Shown piece after piece: positions 16,044-25,004 of a stretch of DNA of 64,000 nt. A program made the position numbers and the translations under genes. The notes beneath the pieces were generated by a model that was not told the origin of the DNA, made no database searches, and saw only the letters and a list, made by a program, of their open reading frames with translations. Position 1 is the stretch's first letter. Every line of letters starts with the position of its first letter. The DNA comes from Actinomycetota bacterium (lineage in GTDB: Bacteria > Actinomycetota > Actinomycetes > Actinomycetales > Dermatophilaceae): NCBI GenBank assembly GCA_020161845.1, contig JAIUNK010000023.1:1-64000 (forward strand), read 5' to 3'.

Positions 16044-19000
16044 TCAGTACGTGGTGGCCATGTTGGTGAAGCGGCTGTAATGGCCCTGGAAGGCCACCGT
16101 GATGGTCTTCGTGGGGCCGTTACGGTGCTTGGCAACGATGATGTCGGCCTCGCCTTCGCGGGGGCTGTCCTGTTCGTACATGGATTCCCGGTGTAGCAGC
16201 ATCACCATGTCGGCGTCCTGCTCGATCGAGTTGTGCACGGCGATCCCGTTGGCCACGAAGTTGTGCGCCCCGAGCACCGTCGCGTCGTACACCTCCTCGA
16301 CCCCCGCCGGCTCCATCGCCACCACGGTGTCCCACAGCACGTCGTTCACGGCCGACAAGTCGAGTCCCCCGGCGTCGAGGTGGCCGGCAACTTCTGCAAG
16401 CACTCCGTTCGGCGAAGGCTCGTCGGCCAGCGCCGCCGCCACCAGGCCCCACGGGGAATCGGACGCAGCGTCCGCCGCCACCGACGTACCGGACCCACCC
16501 CCCGGACCGCCACCGACCGGCGACGGGACCGCGGTCGCCGCCCGCACGATGCTGAGCATCCGGACCGCGTCCGCCTCCGCCTCGCCACGAATGCCGATCT
16601 CCTGCAGGAACCGTCGCTGACAATCCAGGTCGACGATGTCCAACATCCAGCCCGTGTCGTCGCCGACGATGCGCCCCGTGATCCCGAACCGCAGCAGCAG
16701 CAGCGCGACCCGGTCCAGCAGCCCGCGCGTATCGGCGAAGCAGAAGATCTGCCCACCGGCCTCCTGCGCCGGCAGCATCACCCCACCGGCGGCGGTGAAG
16801 AACGCCCGGAGGAACACCGCAATCTGACGCTTGGGCAACGCACACACCGCCGACGGCACGACGGCATCCGGCATCCCCGCACACACCTGGGCCGCCGCTT
16901 CGACATCGGCGTCCTCCCAACTCACGTCGACCTCGCTCGGCGCCGACACGTGCCGCGGCACCGCGATCTGCTGCCCGACGGCCAACTCCCCCAGCGGGGT
17001 CCAGCCCTGGTACGTCAGGAACGGGTGATTCGCCGTCGCCCGCACCGTGCGCCCGCTCGCCGTCGTCAACCGGAACACCGGCCGGGTCGCGGTCGGGAAG
17101 GCATGCGTGAGCAGCCGCGGCACATAGCGCAGCGAGGAGTCCAGCGCCCACACCGGCACATCGCGCGCGCCGGTCGCCACCAGTTCGCCGATGCTGACCT
17201 CGGCGCCGGTGTCCGCCCGCAACAGCCGTGTCTCCGCCGTCAAGCATCCCGACTCACGCAAGTCACTGACCTGCGGCTTCTTGTCGGTGCGCTGCTCGGG
17301 ACCTCGGTTGAGCTGGGACAGCGCCACCACCGGCACCTCAAGCTCCTTGGCCAACAGCTTCAACGCACGGGAAAACTCCGACACCTCCTGCTGGCGACTC
17401 TCCACCTTCTTGCCGGACGTCATCAGCTGCAGATAGTCGATGATCACGAGGCGCAGGTTATTGCGCTGCTTGAGTCGCCGGCACTTCGCCCGGATCTCCA
17501 TCAGCGACATATTCGGGGAATCGTCGATGAAGAGCGGCGCCGCGTCGAACTCGCTCGCCAACCGCGCCAGCTTCTCCCAGTCCCGGTCCTCGAGCTTGCC
17601 CCGGCGGATCTTCTGCAGGTTGATGCCCGCCTCCGCGGAGATCAGCCGCATCGTGATCTCCGAGCGGCTCATTTCCAGCGAGAAGACCACGGTCGCCTGG
17701 TTGTATTTGATTGCCGCCGCCCGCGCAAAATCCAAAGCCAGGGTCGAGTTGTGCGTGGGCGTCATGCCACGCCCGGCCAGGTAAAGGTGGTCCTCCGAAT
17801 CCACCTGGATACAGCGCACCGGCACGGACTCCACCGGCCGAACCGCAGTGATGAAGCGGGTGTTGCGGCGCTGGAACTGGCGCGATCGGCGATCCTTGTG
17901 CAGCAGCCGCTTGCGTTCCAGTCCGAAAACGTCCTCGTCCGAACTAAACGTGAGCGTGTATGCGGTGCTCGTGTCCTCCGACCGCCCCTGCACGCGCTTG
18001 GGGCGGATGGTGCACCGGTAGCCGAGCGACACGATGAGCTCATAGGCGTCGTTGGCCAAAGCCGCACTGGTGTTGGTCAACTGCACGCATCCCGAGTTGG
18101 TCACGGTTCCGTCGGTGTCGAGGAGACCCGCGAGCAGCGCCCGTCGCTGGCACTCGCTGGACCGCTTGTACGCCGCGGGGATGTGCTTTCGCCCCAAGAC
18201 GCCGATCGTCCGAAGCGACGCTTGCAGGGTGCCATGGTGCGCGTGGCACCGGGCACACCGCCTGGTGCCCGACGAGCGCCCACCGCAATCAGGGCACGTC
18301 GCCACGGACGGCACACCGAGACCTCGGGAGGCTCCTCCACACCGGCGGCCGCACGTCTTGACGTGGCTGGTCCGGGGCGCGAACACCGCGCCGCACACGA
18401 CGCAGGTGCGCGGCGCGAGGCCCGCCTCCTCGGGCCACTGCAGCCGATAGCGGAGCTCGCCCGCGACCCGAGTGACGCGAATGCCCTCGTCTTCGATGTT
18501 CACCACGATCCCGGGGTCGGCACAGGTCAGCGTCGCAGTCGCCGACGTGCCATCCCCGAGCCAAGCGCCGAGCGTGTACGGCGGGACGAGAAGATCGGCC
18601 TCCGGGAGCTGGAGCGCCTTGGCCAGGGCCACGCTGTGGTTGAGCCGCGCCTCAGCGGTTGTGGTCCGCAGCGTTGCGGCGATCTGACCCGTCGTGCGCA
18701 CCGCGGCAAACGTGCGCTGGTTCCGGTACCGGTTGCGGCCGTCACGAGCCGACTGGAAAGACCGCCGGCTCGAGCGATCCTCGGTTAGCCACTCGTGCTG
18801 CTCGTCGGCGACGATCCGCTCGCCGTCGGCAAAGACCACCTCGTAGCAGGGCCGACCGCGCATCACCTCAGTGGCAGCCACCACCCGGATCGGTTGTCCA
18901 CCCGAGCCCAAAACCTGGTCGCCCACCCTGACGGCACCCATGGTCGTCCATCCCGTGGGAGTGGGTAGGGGCGTGTCGAGTGCCAGCGCCTTTCCGACAG

Positions 19001-19679
19001 CCGGCCTTGCCGCCACGACGATCATCTGTCCCGGGTGCAGCCCGTTGGTCAGCTCGTCCAGCTCCGCGAAACCGGTCGGCACCCCGATCATCTCGCCGCT
19101 GGCGCCCCCCGCGGCCTCGATCTCGTCGTACGTCGGTTCCAGAAGATCCCGCAGCAGGTGATAATCCTCGCCGCCGCGCTTGTCCGCGACCGCGTAGACC
19201 TCCGCCTGCGCCGCGTTGACGATGTCCTCGACATCCCCGCCGCCCTGCCCATAACCCATCTGCACGATCCGCGTGCCCGCGTCGACCAGCCGCCGCAGCG
19301 TCGCGCGCTCCGCCACAATCTCCGCGTAATAGCCCGCATTGGCCGCCGTCGGCACCGCCTGAATCAGCTGGTGCAGATAGGCCTGCCCGCCGATCCGGGC
19401 CAGGTCGCCGCGCTTGGTCAGCTCATCCGCGACCGTGATCGCGTCCGCCGGCTCCCCGCGCCCGTAGAGGTCGAGAATGGCGTCGTAGATCAGCTCGTGC
19501 GCCGGCCGGTAGAAGTCGACCGACCGCAGCGTCTCCACACAGTCCGCGATCGCATCCTTGCTCAGCAGCATTCCGCCCAGCACCGACTGTTCGGCGTGCA
19601 CGTCCTGGGGCGGCATGCGGTCCGTGGGGTCGCCCGCGGAATAGCCCGCGAAGTTCTCCTCCAGTTCGGAGAGCGACAT
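16044..19679 (-). CDS. dnaB: Replicative DNA helicase DnaB with two inteins
   Basis: A precursor of 1211 residues. After removal of two inteins it leaves a 458-residue DnaB helicase, normal length for the family. The N-terminal domain starts PPQDVHAEQSVLGGMLL. The RecA-like domain has Walker A ARPAVGK/STLALDFAR, Walker B VIIDYLQLM and the C-terminal SIEQDADMVMLLHRE. Intein 1 (residues 231-644) splits Walker A between Lys and Ser. Intein 2 (812-1150) follows SDLRESG and precedes SIEQDAD. Both are in known DnaB insertion sites and in highly conserved residues. The ATG at 19679 has a strong AAGGAGGG Shine-Dalgarno about 10 bases upstream. The mature ring-shaped helicase unwinds DNA at the fork. 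It is divergent from the MATE gene. Without splicing, helicase activity would be lost, so at least intein 1 and intein 2 excision should be essential. Confidence 0.97.
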   Translation of the reverse strand: MSLSELEENFAGYSAGDPTDRMPPQDVHAEQSVLGGMLLSKDAIADCVETLRSVDFYRPAHELIYDAILDLYGRGEPADAITVADELTKRGDLARIGGQAYLHQLIQAVPTAANAGYYAEIVAERATLRRLVDAGTRIVQMGYGQGGGDVEDIVNAAQAEVYAVADKRGGEDYHLLRDLLEPTYDEIEAAGGASGEMIGVPTGFAELDELTNGLHPGQMIVVAARPAVGKALALDTPLPTPTGWTTMGAVRVGDQVLGSGGQPIRVVAATEVMRGRPCYEVVFADGERIVADEQHEWLTEDRSSRRSFQSARDGRNRYRNQRTFAAVRTTGQIAATLRTTTAEARLNHSVALAKALQLPEADLLVPPYTLGAWLGDGTSATATLTCADPGIVVNIEDEGIRVTRVAGELRYRLQWPEEAGLAPRTCVVCGAVFAPRTSHVKTCGRRCGGASRGLGVPSVATCPDCGGRSSGTRRCARCHAHHGTLQASLRTIGVLGRKHIPAAYKRSSECQRRALLAGLLDTDGTVTNSGCVQLTNTSAALANDAYELIVSLGYRCTIRPKRVQGRSEDTSTAYTLTFSSDEDVFGLERKRLLHKDRRSRQFQRRNTRFITAVRPVESVPVRCIQVDSEDHLYLAGRGMTPTHNSTLALDFARAAAIKYNQATVVFSLEMSRSEITMRLISAEAGINLQKIRRGKLEDRDWEKLARLASEFDAAPLFIDDSPNMSLMEIRAKCRRLKQRNNLRLVIIDYLQLMTSGKKVESRQQEVSEFSRALKLLAKELEVPVVALSQLNRGPEQRTDKKPQVSDLRESGCLTAETRLLRADTGAEVSIGELVATGARDVPVWALDSSLRYVPRLLTHAFPTATRPVFRLTTASGRTVRATANHPFLTYQGWTPLGELAVGQQIAVPRHVSAPSEVDVSWEDADVEAAAQVCAGMPDAVVPSAVCALPKRQIAVFLRAFFTAAGGVMLPAQEAGGQIFCFADTRGLLDRVALLLLRFGITGRIVGDDTGWMLDIVDLDCQRRFLQEIGIRGEAEADAVRMLSIVRAATAVPSPVGGGPGGGSGTSVAADAASDSPWGLVAAALADEPSPNGVLAEVAGHLDAGGLDLSAVNDVLWDTVVAMEPAGVEEVYDATVLGAHNFVANGIAVHNSIEQDADMVMLLHRESMYEQDSPREGEADIIVAKHRNGPTKTITVAFQGHYSRFTNMATTY
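16230..17246 (-). other. DnaB intein 2: Cys1 class 1 intein, degenerate endonuclease
   Basis: A 339-residue intein that starts Cys-Leu-Thr-Ala-Glu-Thr (block A). Block B contains ATANHPFLT, block F contains EVYDATVLGAHNFVANG, and it ends AVHN before Ser+1. These are all residues needed for standard splicing. The central region shows only faint LAGLIDADG-like segments (IAVFLRAFFTAAGGVM, LLLLRFGITG) without the acidic pair. A Gly/Pro/Ser-rich stretch follows (PVGGGPGGGSG). The endonuclease is therefore probably dead while splicing remains. Confidence 0.88.
17748..18989 (-). other. DnaB intein 1: class 3-type, LAGLIDADG with zinc-finger insert
   Basis: A 414-residue intein inserted in Walker A. 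It starts with Ala (ALALDTPLPTPTGWTTMG) instead of Cys or Ser and ends TPTHN before Ser+1. It carries the Trp-Cys-Thr set expected of class 3 inteins: Trp in EQHEWLTED (block B), Cys in VRCIQVDSEDHLY (block F) and Thr in TPTHN (block G). The homing endonuclease motifs are LGAWLGDGTS and LLAGLLDTDGTV. Between them sits a Cys-rich insert with CVVCG, CGRRCGG, CPDCGG and CARCH pairs, likely two zinc fingers. Both acidic residues of the LAGLIDADG helices are present, so the endonuclease may be active. Confidence 0.9.
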
Positions 19680-20555
19680 CTGCGACCACCCTCCTTCCCG
19701 GACCGTACGGCGGATGCGGGCGCCCCCTGTGCAGGGGCCTGACCCCGAATGCCACCAGTGTGACTTCAGGGTCCGACAACGCCACGAACAGCACAGACAC
19801 GGGGGACTGCGAGGGACGACAGGCGACGGCGCGCCCCATCCGGCCGGCATCACTGCGATGGCGGTGCGCCAGTGGGGAACAGATGGCGCCGGCCCAGGAG
19901 GGGGTAAAGAGAAGGTACGGGCCAGCTGTGCATCGACTCAAGAGACCCTGTGGAAGGTCCTGTGCGTTGCCTGAGGACAACCGGACCCCCGCCGGTGCAC
20001 AACCCGGGATCCCTGTGGAGATCGCTGGGGACGACGCGCCGCGGCCCAACCCCTGGGTAACCCTGACCGGCCGTGTTGTCGTCCACCACCTGTTGATCGG
20101 AGGACTTTTTCTCGCGACGCCGATTCTGAGACGAAGCATTCCATCATTCGGACCTATCGGAGTGGAACGCCCGGGTCGCGCGCACAATGCGCCGCCCGCC
20201 CCGCGACCGCCGTCGCCCGGCTGTGGACGAGCCTGTGGACAAGTCCACCCGCTCGCGGCGACGTGACGCGTCACACAGCGCTCCTCGAACATGAACCGCC
20301 ATGTGGCGCCGCGTTTTCGGCGTTTCGGTCAATCACCGGTCAAATCGGCTGCTCAGCCAGTATCTGGGGATAACGTGCCCGGCGTGGCGCGGGTCCCCGC
20401 CGGTCGCATCCGTCCCACCCGCCTCAGGAGAGCGGCTTTGCGGCCCCGGAGCGAACCCGCTAAGCCTGACCTTTCTTCCCGACCGAGAACACCGTTTACG
20501 ACGTCTCGTTCGACGGCCGAGCCGGCTCGCCGGCGCGGCGAGGTATGGTCGGCCG
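19680..20555. other. Long dnaB-MATE intergenic region
   Basis: 876 bp lie between divergent dnaB and MATE starts with no convincing gene. The region contains the promoters for both genes (not resolved), a GC hairpin near 19722-19738 and a set of DnaA-box-like sequences described separately. Confidence 0.6.
19972..20373. promoter_or_regulatory. Cluster of DnaA-box-like motifs upstream of dnaB
   Basis: Compared with the actinobacterial box TGTGGACAA/TGTGGATAA, a perfect copy lies at 20234-20242. Copies with one mismatch lie at 19972-19980 (TGAGGACAA), 20222-20230 (TGTGGACGA) and 20365-20373 (TGGGGATAA). Weaker ones occur near 20014 and 20026. All are in the same orientation. Two of the boxes are only 3 bp apart. 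They may mediate DnaA control of dnaB or titrate DnaA; origin function is not claimed. Confidence 0.4.
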
Positions 20556-21929
20556 GTGCCTACGCCGGGAGCGCCCACCCCGCCGCAGGGCAGCCGGGAC
20601 GACCCGGGGCTACGGCGTACGATCCTGCGCCTCGCCGTCCCCGCCTTCCTGACCCTCATCGCCGAACCGCTGTTCCTGCTGGCCGACTCGGCCATCATCG
20701 GCCACCTCGGCACCGTCGAACTCGCCGGGCTCGGCGTCGCCAGCGCCGTGCTGACCACGGCGGCCGGGCTGTTCGTGTTCCTGGCGTACGGCACCACGGC
20801 CCTCGTCGCCCGGGCCCTCGGCGCGGCCACCCTGCGCGAGGCCGTCGGCGCCGGCCTCGACGGCGTCTGGCTCGCCGGGGTGCTCGGCCTGGCCAGCGCG
20901 CTCATCGTCGGCGTCGGCGCCGAAACCCTCGCCGCGGCCTTCGGCCCGTCGCCGCCCGTGCTGGCCGCGGCCACGACGTACCTGCGGATCAGCGCCCTCG
21001 GCCTGCCCGCCATGCTGCTCACGATGGCCACCACCGGGATCCTGCGCGGCCTGCAGGACACCCGCACCCCGCTCATCGCCACCACGGTCGCCGCCACCGC
21101 GAACGTGGCGTTGAACGTGGGGCTGGTGTACGGCGTGGGCCTCGGCATCGCGGGATCCGCCTGGGGCACCGTCATCGCGCAGACGGGTCTGGCCGCGGCG
21201 CTGCTGACCGTCGTGGCCCGGGCCGGACACCGGCTGCGAGCGCCGTTGCGGCCGCACCCCCGGCGGGTCGCCCGGGCGGCGGCGGACGGGTTCCCGCTGC
21301 TGGTGCGCACCCTCGCCCTGCGGGGGGTGCTGCTCGCCTCGACGTGGGCGGCGGCCTCGCTCGGCGACGTGCCGCTGGCCGCGTACCAGGTGTCGGCCAC
21401 CGTCTGGACCTTCCTGACCTTCGCCCTCGATGCCCTCGCCATCGCCGCTCAGGCGCTGGTCGGTCGCGCGCTGGGCGCCGGGGACGTCGCCGGGGCGCGC
21501 GACCTGACCGCCGTGATGACCCGCTGGGGACTGTGGTTCGGCGTGGCCCTCGGCGTCCTGCTCACCGCCGCCCACACCGCGCTACCGCCGATGTTCACTC
21601 CCGACCCCGACGTCCGCGCCGCCCTCGCCGCCGCCCTGCTGGTGGTCGCCCTCTGCCAGCCGATCTCCGGCATCGCGTTCGTGCTGGACGGCGTGCTCAT
21701 CGGCGCCGGCGACGCGCGCTGGCTGGCCGGGGCACAAACGGTGCTGTTGCTCGGCTACGCCCCGCTGGCCGTCGCGATCGTGCGCTCCGCCGACCGGCTG
21801 ACCGCCGCCGGAGACCCCGTCGCCGTCGTCGTACTCTGGGGCGCGTTCGTCGCGTTCATGGCGCTGCGCGCGGCCATCCTGCGGGTCCGCGCCCGCACCG
21901 ACGCCTGGATGGTGACCGGCGCCCGGTGA
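20556..21929 (+). CDS. MATE-family multidrug/cation efflux transporter (DinF-like)
   Basis: A 457-residue integral membrane protein with about 12 hydrophobic helices. The N-terminal signature is LRRTILRLAVPAFLTLIAEP, then LLADSAIIGHLGTVELAGLG, the typical first two helices of MATE exporters of the DinF/NorM type. The second half repeats the pattern (FPLLVRTLALRG, ALDALAIAAQALVGRALGAG). Proteins of this family use H+ or Na+ gradients to export cationic compounds. No ATG fits; the GTG at 20556 gives a family-like N-terminus, and a longer frame to 20301 would add an unconserved leader. A MATE gene beside dnaB is common in actinobacteria. Confidence 0.88.
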   Translation: MPTPGAPTPPQGSRDDPGLRRTILRLAVPAFLTLIAEPLFLLADSAIIGHLGTVELAGLGVASAVLTTAAGLFVFLAYGTTALVARALGAATLREAVGAGLDGVWLAGVLGLASALIVGVGAETLAAAFGPSPPVLAAATTYLRISALGLPAMLLTMATTGILRGLQDTRTPLIATTVAATANVALNVGLVYGVGLGIAGSAWGTVIAQTGLAAALLTVVARAGHRLRAPLRPHPRRVARAAADGFPLLVRTLALRGVLLASTWAAASLGDVPLAAYQVSATVWTFLTFALDALAIAAQALVGRALGAGDVAGARDLTAVMTRWGLWFGVALGVLLTAAHTALPPMFTPDPDVRAALAAALLVVALCQPISGIAFVLDGVLIGAGDARWLAGAQTVLLLGYAPLAVAIVRSADRLTAAGDPVAVVVLWGAFVAFMALRAAILRVRARTDAWMVTGAR

Positions 21930-21988
21930 CCGGTACGCCGTCACGGGTACGTCGTGACCGGGCACCCGGCAACCCCTAGAGTCGGCCC

Positions 21989-22972
21989 ATGCGCTGCACA
22001 GTTCTGGGAGCCGGGTCGTGGGGCACCGCACTCGGCCGCCTCCTCGCCGACAAGGGCGACGAGGTCCGGATGTGGGACATCGACGCCGGGCCGCTGACCA
22101 CGATCAGCGAGAAGCATGAGAACAGCCGATACCTGCCCGGGGTCGTCCTGCCGCCGACCATGGTCGGCGAGCCCGACCTGGCCCGAGCGCTCGACGAGGC
22201 CGAGCTCGTCATCATGGCCGTGCCGTCGTTCGCGATGCGGTCCGCCGCGCAGAACATCGCCGACAAGCTGCCCGACGACGTGCTGCTCTGCTCGGTCACC
22301 AAGGGCGTCGAGGTGGACACCCTGATGACCATGCACGAGGTCCTCAAGGACGTGCTGCCGCAGCGGTACCACCACGGCCTCGCCTGCCTGTCCGGGCCGT
22401 CCTTCGCCGTGGACGTCGCCCACGAGATGCCCACCGCCGTGACCGTCGCGGCGGAATCCGAGGAGGTCGCCGTCCGGGTCCAGGAGGCGTTCTACTCGAC
22501 CTTCTTCCGCCCCTACACCAGCACCGACGTGATGGGGGTCGAGCTCGGCGGGTGCACCAAGAACGTCATCGCCATCGCCACCGGCTTCGCCGTCGGCCGC
22601 GGCGTCACCACCAATGGCACCGCCGCCCTGATGACTCGCGGGCTCGCCGAGACCAGCGCCCTGGCAGCCCGACGCGGCGGCCTCCCGGAGACCATGCAGG
22701 GACTCTCCGGCTTCGGTGACCTGTTCCTGACCTGCTCCTCCACGAAGTCCCGGAACTACCGGGTCGGTTTCGCGCTCGGGTCCGGACGCACCCTGGAGGA
22801 CATCCAGGCCGAGCTCGGGCAGGTCGCCGAGGGCGTCCACAACGCCAAGAGCGTGCACCTCATGGCCGCGGAGTACGACGTACCGATGCCGGTCTCGCAG
22901 GCCGTCTACGGGCTCATCTACGAGGGCACCCCGCCCGAGGCGGTGCTGCCGGAGCTGCTCGGTATCGGGTGA
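21989..22972 (+). CDS. gpsA: NAD(P)-dependent glycerol-3-phosphate dehydrogenase
   Basis: A 327-residue GpsA, which reduces dihydroxyacetone phosphate to sn-glycerol-3-phosphate for phospholipid synthesis in the cytoplasm. The NAD-binding loop GAGSWGTALG sits at residues 7-16, and LSGPSFAVDVA, GGCTKNVIAIATG (catalytic Lys) and GLSGFGDLFLTCSS follow in the family order. The C-terminus includes VAEGVHNAKSV. Length is normal. The start lies 59 bp after the MATE stop, so they may be co-transcribed. Confidence 0.96.
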   Translation: MRCTVLGAGSWGTALGRLLADKGDEVRMWDIDAGPLTTISEKHENSRYLPGVVLPPTMVGEPDLARALDEAELVIMAVPSFAMRSAAQNIADKLPDDVLLCSVTKGVEVDTLMTMHEVLKDVLPQRYHHGLACLSGPSFAVDVAHEMPTAVTVAAESEEVAVRVQEAFYSTFFRPYTSTDVMGVELGGCTKNVIAIATGFAVGRGVTTNGTAALMTRGLAETSALAARRGGLPETMQGLSGFGDLFLTCSSTKSRNYRVGFALGSGRTLEDIQAELGQVAEGVHNAKSVHLMAAEYDVPMPVSQAVYGLIYEGTPPEAVLPELLGIG

Positions 22973-23000
22973 GCACCCCCCGCGCCGTACCCTGGAGGCC

Positions 23001-23753
23001 GTGACCGTCCAGCTGCCCGTCGCTCTCGACCGCGGCAGCGACGTGCCCCTCTACCTGCAGCTGTCCCAGCAGCTCCTGGCCGGCATCGAACGCGGCAACG
23101 TCCAGCCCGGCGATCCCTTCGAGACCGAGATCGACCTCGCCCGCCGGCTGCGGCTGTCCCGCCCCACCGTGCGCCGTGCCATCGCGGTGCTCGTCGACCG
23201 GGGCCTGCTCGTCCGTCGCCGCGGGGTCGGGACCGTCGTCGCCACCGGCGGCGTCCAGCAGCACGCCGAACTGAACAGCCTCTATGACGACCTGTCCGCC
23301 GAACGCCGTTCCCCCCGAACCGAACTGCTCGAACTCGATACGTCCACGGTATGCCCCCGGGCAGCGACCGAGCTGGGCCTGCCGCCGCGCACCCGGCTGG
23401 TGCACGTGGCGCGCCTGCGCTACGTCGGGGCGCTCCCGCTGGCGATCCTGGAGAACTGGCTGCCGCCGGACACCCCGGCCCTGGTGGGGCTGGCCCCGGC
23501 CCGGCTTGAGAGAGAGGGCATGTATGCCATCCTGCGCGCCCACGGACTGGCCCCACGCACCGCGCAGCAGACCTTCGGAGCCCGCAATGCCACCGGAGCC
23601 GAACGGCGGCTACTGGGTCTGACCAGGGCCGATCCGTTGCTGACGATGTGGCGCAGCGCCTTCGACGCGGCCGGGCGCATCATCGAGTGCGGCGACCATC
23701 GCTACCGGGGCGACCAGTACTCGATCTCCGTGCGCGTCGCCCTCGACGACTGA
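23001..23753 (+). CDS. GntR-family transcriptional regulator with UTRA domain
   Basis: A 250-residue regulator. A winged helix lies at residues about 10-78 (VPLYLQLSQQLLAGIERG, then RRLRLSRPTVRRAIAVL and RRRGVGTVVA). A HutC-type UTRA ligand-binding domain follows (PRTELLELDTS, VHVARLRYVG, LPLAILENWLP, IIECGDHRYRGDQYSI). The GTG at 23001 has GGAGG five bases upstream and gives the expected N-terminus. It lies 28 bp after gpsA, probably in the same transcript. Ligand and targets are unknown; HutC-type members often sense sugar phosphates or amino acids. Confidence 0.9.
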   Translation: MTVQLPVALDRGSDVPLYLQLSQQLLAGIERGNVQPGDPFETEIDLARRLRLSRPTVRRAIAVLVDRGLLVRRRGVGTVVATGGVQQHAELNSLYDDLSAERRSPRTELLELDTSTVCPRAATELGLPPRTRLVHVARLRYVGALPLAILENWLPPDTPALVGLAPARLEREGMYAILRAHGLAPRTAQQTFGARNATGAERRLLGLTRADPLLTMWRSAFDAAGRIIECGDHRYRGDQYSISVRVALDD

Positions 23754-23951
23754 ACGCCCCGACGACTCTCGGCACCGGCGCATCCGGCGGCGCCTGACCG
23801 CGACACGTGCACAAACCGATACATCAATGGTTCGGCGGATTCACAACAGCGCAGGCCACAGTGTTTCGAGCCACCCGCCGGGGCCCATTGCGATATCGGT
23901 TCGGGCACGCCTTGCGGCGTCGGCACGGCTCGAGGGGGTGTCGGGCGGCGC

Positions 23952-24968
23952 TCAGCCGGCGAAGCCGGTCGGGTTCTGCGACTGCCAATTCCACGCCGAG
24001 GCGCAAATGTCGTCGACGGATCGAGTAGCGCGCCAGCCCAATTCGCGTTCGGCGAGGGCGGGATCGGCGTACGAGGCCGCCGTGTCACCCGCGCGCCGCG
24101 GCACGATCTCGTACGGCAGCTCCCGGCCGCACGCCCGCTCGAACGCCGCCAGCAGCTGCAGCACGCTGGTGCCTGTTCCGGTGCCCAGATTCCACGTCGA
24201 GACCGGCCGGTCCCACCCGGCGATCGTGTCCAGCGCCGCCACATGGCCGGCCGCGAGATCGTCCACGTGGATGTAGTCGCGCACGCCGGTCCCGTCGACC
24301 GTCGGGTAGTCGGCCCCAAAGACGCGCAGCTTCGCCAGCCGGCCCACCGCCACCTGCGCGATGAACGGCAGCAGGTTGTTCGGCACCCCCGTCGGGTCCT
24401 CCCCGATCCGCCCGGAGGGGTGGGCCCCGACCGGGTTGAAGTAGCGCAGCAACGCGATCCGCCACCGCGGGTCGGCCGCGGCCACATCGCGCAGGATCTG
24501 CTCGATCATCACCTTCGTCCAGCCGTAGGGGTTCGTCGCCGACGTCGGCAGGTCCTCGGCGAACGGCGGCTGCGCCTGCGCGCCGTAGACGGTCGCCGAC
24601 GAGGAGAACACCAGGGTCCGTACGTCGTGCGCCGCCATCGCCTCGACCAGCGACACCGTGGACTCGATGTTGTTGCGGTAGTAGTCCAGCGGCTTCGCGA
24701 CGCTCTCACCGACCGCCTTGAACCCGGCGAAATGGATGGCGGCGTCGATCCGTTCGGCATCGAAGAGGCCCTGGGTCGCGGCCCGGTCGACCAGGGAAAA
24801 CCGGTGCACCGGGATCGGCCGGCCGGCCAGCTCCTCCAGCCGCGGCACCACGGCCGGGGAGGCATTGCTGAAGTCGTCGACCACCAGCACGTCATGCCCC
24901 GCCGCCACCAGCTGCAGGACCGTATGAGAACCGATGTAGCCGCACCCGCCGGTGACCAGAACACGCAT
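23952..24968 (-). CDS. galE: UDP-glucose 4-epimerase
   Basis: A 338-residue extended SDR. The Rossmann motif TGGCGYIGSH is at residues 6-15, followed by IHFAGFKAVGES, SSSATVYG (Ser) and NPYGWTKVM (the YxxxK catalytic pair). GTGVRDYIHVDDLA is a GalE hallmark, as is RYFNPVGAHPSG. It interconverts UDP-glucose and UDP-galactose (possibly also the N-acetyl forms), supplying the polysaccharide genes that follow. The ATG at 24968 opens directly on MRVLVTGG. It is divergent from the first GH16 gene with only 36 bp between the starts, so the two promoters must overlap coding sequence or each other. Confidence 0.95.
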   Translation of the reverse strand: MRVLVTGGCGYIGSHTVLQLVAAGHDVLVVDDFSNASPAVVPRLEELAGRPIPVHRFSLVDRAATQGLFDAERIDAAIHFAGFKAVGESVAKPLDYYRNNIESTVSLVEAMAAHDVRTLVFSSSATVYGAQAQPPFAEDLPTSATNPYGWTKVMIEQILRDVAAADPRWRIALLRYFNPVGAHPSGRIGEDPTGVPNNLLPFIAQVAVGRLAKLRVFGADYPTVDGTGVRDYIHVDDLAAGHVAALDTIAGWDRPVSTWNLGTGTGTSVLQLLAAFERACGRELPYEIVPRRAGDTAASYADPALAERELGWRATRSVDDICASAWNWQSQNPTGFAG

Positions 24969-25004
24969 GCCAAAAGTGTAGGCCTGGGTAAGCTGGGTGG
25001 AGTT

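Noticed and set aside
16233..18788. 851-codon open frame on the plus strand
   Set aside because: It lies antisense to dnaB and its inteins, is Arg/His/Pro-rich without any recognisable domain, and is explained by the GC-rich third positions of dnaB.
19680..20373. Chromosomal origin of replication (oriC)
   Set aside because: DnaA-box-like motifs are present, but dnaA and dnaN are absent, so there is no support beyond the motifs.
20333..21442. 369-codon minus-strand frame
   Set aside because: It is antisense to the MATE gene and Arg/Ser/Ala-rich; the plus strand has the membrane helices expected.
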